A stretch of 64,000 bases of DNA, taken from Scylla paramamosain. Its lineage: Eukaryota > Arthropoda > Malacostraca > Decapoda > Portunidae. This document shows positions 38,721 through 46,322 of the stretch, piece by piece. Position numbers and translations under genes: made by a program. Below the pieces are notes generated by a model that saw only the letters and a list, made by a program, of their open reading frames with translations, made no database searches and was not told where the DNA came from. The stretch lies in the NCBI RefSeq assembly GCF_035594125.1, contig NC_087197.1, positions 8,416,110 through 8,480,109 of the forward strand. Reading direction: 5' to 3'. Within the stretch, counting starts at the first letter, position 1. Each line of letters opens with the position of its first letter.

Positions 38721-39600
38721 TCAAAAACACTAAAAGGCAAGTTCTTCGTAAAAGTTGGTTTTATTCCTATGTAATGTGATTGCCCTGCTTTTTAGTGCTT
38801 TATTGCCTAACACGCTCAAAAACACTCAAAGACACTTTTCTGGTAATGTAATTTTTTTCCCACATAAAGCTGGTTTCGCATGTAATTTAGGGTTTTGGTA
38901 ACTAAGAATGTAAAAAAACACTCAAAATACACGCATTTTGTTCTGGTTGTTGTGTTTTTTGATTAAGATTGATTCATGAGTTTCAGTATTTTGGTATCTT
39001 AGAATCTTCTCCATACAGTCGAGTTTTTGCGTTTTTTGCCTTGTGATTCTGGGGAAACTATAAAACACTCATTATACATGTTTCTCGTTATGTCCTTTTT
39101 TTCCTTATATAGAGTGCTTTGCATCCATTTTCGCGTTTTTTTTTATGTAACAAGATAAAAAACACACAAAATATACTTTTTTGGTAATGTTATTCTATTT
39201 CTTCATATTGGTTGGTTTGCATCCGTTTTAACGTTTTTCTACGTAAATCTTTTAAAAGACACGTTTCCAGTAATTTTGTTTTGGATTTCCATATAGAGTG
39301 ACTTTCATATTATTTATCGTTTTGGTGCCTAACATGCTTTTTGGTGCCTTTTGCTTCCCAATATAGAGTGCTTTCCATCCATTTTCGCGTTTTTTGTAGG
39401 TAACAATTTCAAAAAGACTCAAAATATACCTTTTTGGTAATGTTATTCTATTTCTTCATTTTGGTTGGTTTGCATCCGTTTTAGCGTTTTCTACGTAAAA
39501 CACCGAAAAGACACGTTTTCAGAAATTTTGTTTTGGATTCCCATATAAATTGACTTCCTTGGGTTTTATCGTGTTTGTTCCTAACATGCTGAAAAACACT

Positions 39601-40100
39601 TGTAGCGGGACACAAGTCACCGCTCCTAGCACTCCGTTTTCTATTATATTTTCACCCTTCCGTTTTCACTCTCTTTACTGCACAGACTTTTGTCTTTCAT
39701 CTCTTCTTTCCTCACTTTATACATATCTCTTACTGTACACATTCTGTGCACGCTCTTTGACACATGTGTTACACATCTTCTCAATACATCTTATTACTCC
39801 TTTCTTCACACAGACATACACACACACATACACTCTCTTTTTCCATAATTTTGTATATATCATTTTGTGTGTGTCGATTGTTATGTTCAGTAATTTTTTT
39901 TATATATTGTTCATGTTTTTGCTGAATAAACAGAGAATACTCAGGCTAAGTTTCCTTTGCCAGAGCTACACAGTTATGACACTGGAAATTGTTACCCTTC
40001 AAGGACTAAACACTGCTATGACCAAGAGTCATAGTTAGGAGCCTACACTTCTCGCTTGAGCAACTTCCGGGCGGCCAAGTAGCATCTCACCTTCGCTACA
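39601..40100 (+). repeat. 5' LTR
   Basis: 500 bp beginning TGTAGCGGGACACAAGTCAC and ending CTTCGCTACA (TG...CA). A polyadenylation hexamer AATAAA lies at 39925-39930. Repeated at 44665-45741 with an insertion. Confidence 0.95.
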
Positions 40101-40801
40101 ATTGGTGAACCCGTTGTTCCGGAATGAGCAGCAAAGTCCACCCTGCTGCTATCCTCCAACCACCTGGCCAAGGCGACGCGGTTGGCTACGGGCGAATCTT
40201 CCGGCAGCTGCCCCTTCGCCGGTGTCGCTGCCTCCAGCAGCAGACCCCGGCCCCCGCCGCCTCAACGCTGCCTGGCCGCCACCCCGCCGGCCGCCGCCCC
40301 CAGCCGCCCGTACGCCGCCCCCAGCCGCCCGTATGCCGCCCCCAGCCGCCTGTACGCCGTCCCCCGCCGCCCGGCCGCCCTCACGGCGCCTCCCCCTGCG
40401 GCACTCTCCAGCTGGCCCTCGCCACTGGCCAGCAGTCTCTCCCAGTCGCGGACGCTCCTCCACGTAACTTCTGCCGGCCCCTCCAGTTTCCTGCTGTTAC
40501 CTGGAGCCCTCCCACTGGCCTCGTCCCGCCTCCATCTACAGCTCTTCATTGGGGATTACCTACGGTCCATCGCCCAGGATTAACACTCTCATCCGTGGAT
40601 TACTTATAGTGCAGTGCCAAGGATAACGTACAGTTCGTTCAGTGGTGAGTGAAGTGACATTGCCCCAATTCGGCATCTCTCACCGCTGTGGCACCCGGTC
40701 ACACCGGCGCCTCACGCCTTCACTCCTCACCGCTGTGGCTCCCGGACTTTCCGGCGCCTGTAGTGTACTTTACACAGTCACGTGGTGGTCCACTCAGCAC
40801 A
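40101..40801 (+). other. GC-rich gypsy leader with proline-rich upstream ORF
   Basis: A 700-bp leader between LTR and gag, far more GC-rich than the surroundings. An ATG at 40124 opens a 161-codon frame to 40609, in the same phase as gag but ended by its own stop. At about 40290-40375 a 21-bp minisatellite (CCGCCCCCAGCCGCCCGTACG) repeats about four times, giving a seven-residue RRPQPPV period. All three forward frames stay open here because the DNA is GC-rich, so coding is doubtful; a structured RNA leader is equally possible. Confidence 0.6.
40103..40120 (+). other. Probable primer-binding site
   Basis: TGGTGAACCCGTTGTTCC starts two bases after the 5' LTR with TGG, the expected complement of a tRNA 3' CCA. 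The tRNA used is not assigned. Confidence 0.7.
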
Positions 40802-41605
40802 ATGCCTGATGACATCGACTCTGTAGCCTTCAGTGCTCCTCCGTTCATCAGCCAGGACCCTTCCACGTGGTTCTCCATCCTGGAATGTAACTTCAAGGCT
40901 TCCAAGATAACAGTAAGTCTAACCAAGTTCGTGAAGGCCTCTACAGTACTACCAGCTGACGTTCTTTCACAAGTTGCTGATGTCGTCAGTGCTGCCAGCA
41001 CTTCTGCTTCGCCCTATGAAGACCTCAAAGCTGCTGTTCTGCAACGCCTACAATCTACAGTGTCGAGGCGCCTCCAGGAGCTTCTGTCAAAAGAAGAACT
41101 TGGTGGTGAAAAGCCCACAGACCTTCTTCGCCGCATGAAGAAGCTGCTTGGCGACAAGTACACCTCCTTCGACAAGGAACTCTTCTTACAGCTGTTCTAC
41201 CAACGCCTGCCTCCTGACACTCAACGCTGCCTCTTCACTGTCAAGAACAAGCTCTCAGTAGACGAGCTTGCCACTCTCGCCGATGAATTCATGGCTACCC
41301 TTCCACAAGGTCAACCAGCTGCAGTAGCCTCCATCTCAGCAGAAGACGGTACCAAGCAACTTGTTGAGCTCGTCTCACAGCTTAGACTTGAAGTGAGAGA
41401 TCTTCGGAGAGAGCTCAGAGAACGCTCATGCTCATGTTCGCGTTCTTCCTCCAGACACCACTTCCGGCGCCGCCAGCGTTCAAAGAGTAAGACGCCGGAG
41501 ACTTCTAGTTTCTGCTACTACCATGAAGAGTTCGGGAAAGACGCAAGAAATTGTAAGGCTCCCTGTACCTTCGCCAAGTCTTTAAACCCCAACAGCGAGC
41601 ACTAG
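40802..41605 (+). CDS. gag: Ty3/gypsy Gag protein
   Basis: Structural protein that would package element RNA in virus-like particles. The start is taken at ATG 40802 (MPDDIDSVAFSAPPF), the first Met before the conserved WFSILECNF region; a longer frame to 40688 lacks an ATG. About 267 residues. The central part has ELLSKEELGGEKPTDLLRR and LFYQRLPPDTQRCLF, typical of gypsy capsids. An Arg/Ser-rich basic segment follows (residues about 205-230) and then a zinc-knuckle variant CYYH...C...C (residues about 238-255). The stop TAG is at 41603-41605, just after a slippery heptamer, so most products would be Gag alone and a minority Gag-Pol. The frame is intact. Confidence 0.9.
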   Translation: MPDDIDSVAFSAPPFISQDPSTWFSILECNFKASKITVSLTKFVKASTVLPADVLSQVADVVSAASTSASPYEDLKAAVLQRLQSTVSRRLQELLSKEELGGEKPTDLLRRMKKLLGDKYTSFDKELFLQLFYQRLPPDTQRCLFTVKNKLSVDELATLADEFMATLPQGQPAAVASISAEDGTKQLVELVSQLRLEVRDLRRELRERSCSCSRSSSRHHFRRRQRSKSKTPETSSFCYYHEEFGKDARNCKAPCTFAKSLNPNSEH

Positions 41606-41638
41606 CGGCGCATAGTGTTCGCGACACCTCGTCTGCGC
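41581..41638 (+). promoter_or_regulatory. Candidate -1 ribosomal frameshift signal (heptamer, stem, pseudoknot)
   Basis: T TTA AAC at 41581-41587 lies exactly in the gag phase (TTA 41582-41584 Leu, AAC 41585-41587 Asn), the X XXY YYZ form. After 7 nt, GCGAGCACTA (41595-41604) pairs with TAGTGTTCGC (41613-41622): 10 bp with one G-U. The loop GCGCA (41608-41612) is complementary to TGCGC (41634-41638), allowing an H-type pseudoknot. The gag stop lies in the stem. The -1 frame is open from 41587 through the protease. Function is inferred from sequence, not shown. Confidence 0.75.
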
Positions 41639-41649
41639 TACTGAAGTTG

Positions 41650-41950
41650 TATGACCCTCTCTCCCGGACCAAGTTCCTCATCGACTCTGGTGCAGACGTC
41701 AGCATTCTCCCTGCCCCTGGTGTACACCGGACGTTGCCTCCCTTCCTTCACCTTCACGCCGCCAATGGTACGGAGATTCCTGTGTACACGCGACGCACCT
41801 TGCAACTTCACCTGAACCTCCGCCGTACCTACGAGTGGACGTTCTACGTAGCAGCTGTCACGCAACCAATTCTAGGTGCTGACTTCCTCCGACACTTCGG
41901 TCTCCTAGTGGACATCAAGGGTCGGAAGCTGCTCGATCCTCTCACCTCAG
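41650..41950 (+). other. Pol: aspartic protease domain
   Basis: The catalytic Asp-Ser-Gly is at 41683-41691 in the context KFLIDSGADVSILP. A hydrophobic flap-side segment and ILGADFLRHFGL (41870-41905) match the C-terminal helix of retroviral-type proteases. It would process Gag and Pol. Confidence 0.85.
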
Positions 41951-42169
41951 TCACAACAAAGGGACAGGTCACTCATGGTGAGAGCACACAGATCTCCCTC
42001 GTCAAGGCAGACCACCAGTTCTCCTCCCTGCTGAAGTCCTTCCCTACGCTGACGCAGCCGTATTCAGCCAGCAAGCCGGTCACACACCACGTCTCGCACC
42101 ACATCGAGACCAAGGGACCTCCTACCCACGCCAAGGCCCGCCGCCTAGCTCCAGAGCGCGCCAGACAAG

Positions 42170-42850
42170 CCAAGGCAGAGTTCGAGTCCCTCATTCAGCA
42201 AGGCATCATACGGCCCAGCTCCAGCAACTGGTCTTCCGCTCTCCACATCGTGCCTAAGAAAAATGGCGAACTACGACTATGTGGAGACTACCGCGCTCTC
42301 AACTCGCGCACCGTCGAGGACAGGTACCCAGTGCCTAACATCCAGGAGTTCTCTTCTCAGCTCTCCGGATGCACCTACTTCTCGAGGATCGACCTTGTGA
42401 AAGCTTTTCACCACATCCCCGTCCATCCAGCGGACATTCCGAAGACTGCTCTCATCACACCCTTCGGATTGTTCGAGTACGTCAGGATGCCCTTTGGTTT
42501 GAGGAATGCCACTCAAACCTTCCAACGCTTCATTGACGAAGTCCTTCGAGGTCTCCCCTTCTGCTTCGCGTACATCGACGACCTCCTCATCGCCAGTCCT
42601 AACGCAGAGACGCACCAACAGCACCTCCAGCAAGTACTCACCCGTTTGCAAGACTACGGGGTGCAAGTCAACGTCGACAAGTCTGTGTTTGGGGTCCCCT
42701 CCATCACCTTCCTTGGCCACACTGTCTCCTTGGAAGGCATCACTCCACTGCAAGAAAAGTGCGAGTCCATCCAGAACTTCCCCAAGCCTACAACACAGCG
42801 CCAACTCAAGCAATTCCTGGGGATGCTGAACTACTACAACCGCTTCATCC
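42170..42850 (+). other. Pol: reverse transcriptase domain
   Basis: In order: GIIRPSSSNWSSALHIVPKK, LRLCGDYRALNSRTVEDRYP, FSRIDLVKAFHHIPV, TPFGLFEYVRMPFGLRNA and the catalytic Y-I-D-D at 42571-42582, then VSLEGITPLQEKC and LKQFLGMLNYYNRFIP. All the motifs of an active Ty3/gypsy RT are visible and in one frame. Confidence 0.9.
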
Positions 42851-43014
42851 CCAGCTGCTCCCTACTTCTTCAGCCGCTCTACGCGATGATCAAGCCTTGC
42901 AAGAGAGGACAGTCCATCTCCTTAGTCTGGACTCCAGCCACTGAGGAAGCTTTCACAGCAGCAAAACAAGCTCTCAGCTCCGTCTCACCTCTCAGCTTCC
43001 CTGCCCCAGATGGC

Positions 43015-43370
43015 ATCATCTCTATCGCCACAGACGCTTCTGACATCGGCATCGGAGCAGTTCTACAGCAGTATGTCGACGGAGGTTGGAAACCGCTCTC
43101 TTCTCAAAGAAATTTAACAAGGCGGAATCCAAGTACAGTACTTACGACAGGGAACTTCTCGCCATCTACAAGGCCATCAAGCGTTTCCGGTACTTCGTGG
43201 AAGGTCGCAACTTCTATGTATACACCGACCACAAGCCACTCACTTCGAAGTCCCTGCACATCAAGACCTCCTGTTCACCGCGACAACTGCGTCACATCGA
43301 CTTCATCTCGCAGTTCACCACGGATTTGCGCTACGTCAAAGGTGAACACAACGCCCCAGCTGATGCTCTC
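43015..43370 (+). other. Pol: RNase H domain with frameshift
   Basis: Starts at ATDASDIGIGAVLQQYVDGG; the frame breaks near 43100 and continues as STYDRELLAIYKAIKRFRYF, VYTDHKPL and GEHNAPADALSR. The acidic catalytic residues (D of TDAS, E of REL, D of TDHKPL and of ADALSR) are present across the two frames. Confidence 0.85.
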
Positions 43371-43589
43371 TCGCGCAACATCTCTGCTGTGTCATCTTCT
43401 CCGATCGACTACACTGCCATCGCTGCCGACCAGGCCAACGATGAAGAGCTGCGGCAACTCCAAGACAATCCCGCACTACAGATGAAGAAGATACAACTCC
43501 CAGGAACCACAGTGCACGTTTACGCTGACACTTCCACCGATTCCTGTCGGCCCTACCTGCCGAAGACCCACCGGTATCGTGTTTTTCGT

Positions 43590-44460
43590 CAGCTGCACGA
43601 CCTCTCCCACCCTGGCATCCGAGCATCTCAGCAGATGATGACCTCACGCTTCATCTGGTCTGGCATCAACAAAGACGTCAGGCTGTGGACCCGCACATGT
43701 GTCAAGTGCCAAGCCTCCAAGGTGTGGCGACACACACGCTCTCCTGCGGCCGCCTTCACTCCAGTCTCTTCACGGTTCGACCACGTGCATGTCGACCTCG
43801 TTGGACCACTACCCTACTCTGACGGTTACCGGTACCTTCTCACCTGCGTCGACCGCTTCACACGCTGGCCGGAAGCTGCACCTTTGGCTGACATCACAAC
43901 GGACTCCGTCGCACGTGCCTTCATCACTACTTGGATCTCCAGGTTCGGTGTCCCTCTCAGCCTCACTTCTGACCGTGGCAGCCAGTTCGAGTCCAGTATG
44001 TGGAACAAGGTGATGTCACTACTAGGCATCCAACGCTTCAGGACAGCCAGTTACCACCCGCAGGCAAACGGCACCGTTGAGAGATTCCACCGTCAGCTGA
44101 AGTCTTCCTTAGCTGCCTCTGCCACACGTGCAGACTGGTCCCAGGCACTCCCTCTCGTCCTCCTTGGCATACGGACATCACTAAAGGAAGACCTACACCA
44201 CTCCTCCGCCGAGCTCGTTTATGGTACCAAGCTCAGGTTACCTGGCGAACTCCTAACTCCTGCACCTCGCTCTACTCCTTGCAGCGTTCAGGACTTTGCT
44301 GCCAACCTCTCTGACTTCATGCAGCGTCTGCAGCCTGTCCAGCCTCGCACGTCTCCCTCCAAGACTTTTGTCAGCCAGGATCTGGACACTTGCACGCACG
44401 TGTTCGTCAGGGTTGACGCTGTGAAGAAGCCCCTGCAGCAGCCCTACCAAGGCCCCTACA
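43590..44460 (+). other. Pol: integrase domain
   Basis: An HHCC zinc-binding segment (LHDLSHPG, then TCVKCQAS) is followed by the catalytic core with Asp at 43794 (HVDLVGP), Asp at 43971 (TSDRGSQF) and Glu at 44079 (NGTVERFHRQLK), spacing D-x58-D-x35-E. A GPY/F-type region follows at about 44440. All catalytic residues are intact. Confidence 0.9.
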
Positions 44461-44652
44461 AAGTCCTGAGCAGGAGGAGAAAGACGGTCACTGTGGACAA
44501 GGATGGTAAGGCTGACACCATCTCCATCGACCGAGTCAAGCCTGCCTACCTCCTTCACAGTGACCCGGCCGTCATCACCACCATCGGCCAGAACGTCGCC
44601 ACCAACACCACTCGGCACCAGAAGACGGTTACGTTCCTCCTACCTCGTCACT

Positions 44653-44661
44653 AGGGGGGAA
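44653..44661 (+). other. Polypurine tract
   Basis: AGGGGGGAA immediately before the 3' LTR, where plus-strand DNA synthesis would be primed. It overlaps the pol stop codon. Confidence 0.85.
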
Positions 44662-44908
44662 TACTGTAGCGGGACACAAGTCACCGCTCCTAGCACTCCG
44701 TTTTCTATTATATTTTCACCCTTCCGTTTTCACTCTCTCTACTGCACAGACTTTTGTCTTTCATCTCTTCTTTCCTCACTTTATACATATCTCTTACTGT
44801 ACACATTCTGTGCACGCTCTTTGACACATGTGTTACACATCTTCTCAATACATCTTATTACTCCTTTCTTCACACAGACATACACACACACATACACTCT
44901 CTTTTTCC

Positions 44909-45058
44909 ATAATTTTGTATATATCATTTTGTGTGTGTCGTTTGTTATGTTCAGTAATTTTTTTTATATATTGTTCATGTTTTTGCATGAACAATATATA
45001 AAAAAAAAATTACTGAACATAACAAACGACACACACAAAATGATATATACAAAATTAT
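44909..45058. repeat. Foldback (inverted duplication) inside the 3' LTR
   Basis: LTR bases 44909-44979 are followed by a 6-bp loop TTTTTG and then their reverse complement at 44986-45058. The arms are essentially identical apart from two extra A in the A-run. This long hairpin is absent from the 5' LTR. Confidence 0.95.
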
Positions 45059-45562
45059 ACTGGGACTCGTAGCTGGCCTCCTCTCTCCCCACTCCGCGCC
45101 CTGAGTCGGCGGTGAGGCGGTATGCCAAGCCGGTGTTCACCACACCGTAGTGCACAGCCGAGGGGTACTGGCCACTGGTAGGGCTTGCTGGCCCCCAGCA
45201 AGCGGTAGATGGGGAGGGGGTTGCACCTCATCCTAAGTCGCCGACACCCGGGGACCTACCTATAGGGGGTAAGAGTTGTGTGGTGTCGGCGAGGGAGTAG
45301 TGGTAGAGTCTCTCTCGACTCGCCTGCGGTGTAACAGGGAGAACAATCGCGGCCCGTGCCATCATATGAAGTCAGCACACAGAACACAAACATTCTCACA
45401 AACACATAATACACAGTATAACATCAATAAGTAAAATAGCAAGGTGGACAGCCCACCATCTTTAATCTTATACTTCTTTCATTATTTCTCACTATCCTCT
45501 TATACTCATATTATTCTTCCTTCACCCATCTTTTCTATAAATATAGATATAAATATAGATAG
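45059..45562. other. Unidentified GC-rich insert with perfect hairpins in the 3' LTR
   Basis: About 500 bp not found elsewhere in the window. The first 300 bp are GC-rich; the last 200 bp are AT-rich. Two perfect hairpins are visible: GCTTGCTGG/CCAGCAAGC (45183-45191 and 45195-45203, loop CCC) and TCGCCGACACC/GGTGTCGGCGA (45238-45248 and 45282-45292). No ORF or known RNA family was recognised. It could be a fragment of another retroelement leader or of a structured RNA, captured together with the foldback. Confidence 0.6.
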
Positions 45563-45741
45563 CTGAATAAACAGAGAATACCCAGGCTAAGTTTCCTTTG
45601 CCAGAGCTACACAGTTATGACACTGGAAATTGTTACCCTTCAAGGACTAAACACTGCTATGACCAAGAGTCATAGTTGGGAGCCTACACTTCTCGCTTGA
45701 GCAACTTCCGGGCGGCCAAGTAGCACCTCACCTTCGCTATA

Positions 45742-46322
45742 CACTCATAAACAGTTTTCTGGCAAAGACGTTTAATTTCCCCATATAGGTGCCTTTGCAT
45801 GCAATTTAGGGGTTTGGTACATAACAGTCCAAAAAAAAAGCTAAATTTAACTTTTTTGATAATATTCTTATTTCATATAATTTCCTGAACTTTGCCCGAA
45901 TTTTGGCACCTCGTTACCTGTGAAGATAAATAAGAATGAAAAAAAATATCGAATTTTTTTTATTTATTTATTTATTTACTTTTTCTTAATAAAGAGTGTA
46001 ATTTGTGGCTTTTAGCTTTTTCGTACTTAATGAACTTAAAAAACTCATAATACACGTTTCTCGTAATGTCTTTTCGTTTCCCAAAAATAGGGTTCTTTGC
46101 ATGTATTTAAGCGTTTTTATTGGTAACATGATCAAAAACACTCAAAATATAAGTTTTTGGTAATGTTATTCTGTTTCACCATAAAGTGTATTTTACATGC
46201 ATTTTAGTGTTTTGGTATATAAGGAGCTCAAATACACTTAAAGGCAAGTTGTTGTTAAAAATTGATTTTATTCCAATGTAATGTGATTGCCATGCTTTTT
46301 AGTGCTTTATTAACTAACACGC
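45742..46322 (+). repeat. Satellite, forward, continuing after the gypsy element
   Basis: Resumes exactly where the satellite stopped at 39600 (GAAAAACACT followed by CATAAACAGTTTTCTGGC as at about 34280-34310). It runs through the CATAACAGTCC anchor to the AACTAACACGCTT monomer. Confidence 0.9.

Larger units (their letters stand above)
22397..39600 (+). repeat. Higher-order satellite array (96 bp / 1.11 kb / 7-8 kb)
   Basis: Forward satellite of about 96-bp monomers in a fixed order. An anchor variant (GGTACATAACAGTCCG plus an A/T-rich segment with GAATTTTGCCAGAATTTTGG) recurs near 27640, 28757, 29870 and again near 34367, 35472, 36590, 37710, so one higher-order unit is about 1105-1120 bp or roughly 11 monomers. 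One unit (29870-30787) is about 200 bp short through a jump from GAGTTTTTGCG to TTTTTCTACG, about two monomers lost. Inverted islands at 23440, 31217 and 38236 mark a larger period of 7.0-7.8 kb. No gene is visible; all ORFs are satellite frames. Confidence 0.9.
41587..44654 (+). pseudogene. pol: Ty3/gypsy Pol polyprotein, broken by one frameshift
   Basis: Polyprotein reached from gag by a -1 shift. It opens without its own ATG; the first part runs in one frame until about 43095-43110, where the phase changes in RNase H (WKPLSS on one side, LFSKKFNKAESKYST on the other), consistent with a 1-nt deletion. The second part continues to TAG 44652-44654, overlapping the polypurine tract. Domains in order are protease, RT, RNase H, zinc-binding and catalytic integrase, and a GPY/F-like C-terminus (QQPYQGPYKVLSRRR). 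Without the shift all domains look complete, so inactivation is recent or a sequencing error. Confidence 0.9.
39601..45741 (+). mobile_element. Ty3/gypsy LTR retrotransposon, recent insertion
   Basis: A complete-structure element: 5' LTR, primer-binding region, leader, gag, pol (protease, RT, RNase H, integrase) and 3' LTR, with no env-like ORF. It splits a satellite monomer between GAAAAACACT and CACTCATAAACAG, giving a 4-bp duplication CACT (39597-39600 and 45742-45745). Excluding an extra insert in the 3' LTR, the LTRs differ at only about six positions in 500 (my count), indicating a young insertion. The Gag type and order PR-RT-RH-IN place it in Ty3/gypsy; a Mag-like lineage is my guess from the Gag and zinc knuckle. 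One frameshift in pol would block a full product. Confidence 0.95.
44665..45741 (+). repeat. 3' LTR, interrupted by a 577-bp insertion
   Basis: Starts TGTAGCGGGACACAAGTC and ends CTTCGCTATA (CTTCGCTACA in the 5' LTR). It matches the 5' LTR up to 44985 and again from about 45563 (CTGAATAAACAGAG). The polyadenylation hexamer is at 45566-45571, displaced by the insert. Confidence 0.9.

Noticed and set aside
22600..39600. Many 60-105 codon ORFs with similar sequences repeated through the array
   Set aside because: They are open stretches of the satellite monomer in various frames; they repeat because the DNA repeats, and frames shift freely between units.
39550..40038. ORF across the 5' LTR and its counterpart near 44503-45072
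   Set aside because: They lie in the LTR and satellite and run in from unrelated sequence; the LTR has no known protein role.
40149..40583. Overlapping Gly/Arg- and Pro-rich ORFs in several frames and on the minus strand
   Set aside because: GC-rich DNA has few stop codons; only the ATG-initiated frame at 40124 is mentioned, and that one with doubt.
42277..42813. 178-codon minus-strand ORF
   Set aside because: It is the antisense shadow of the gypsy reverse transcriptase.
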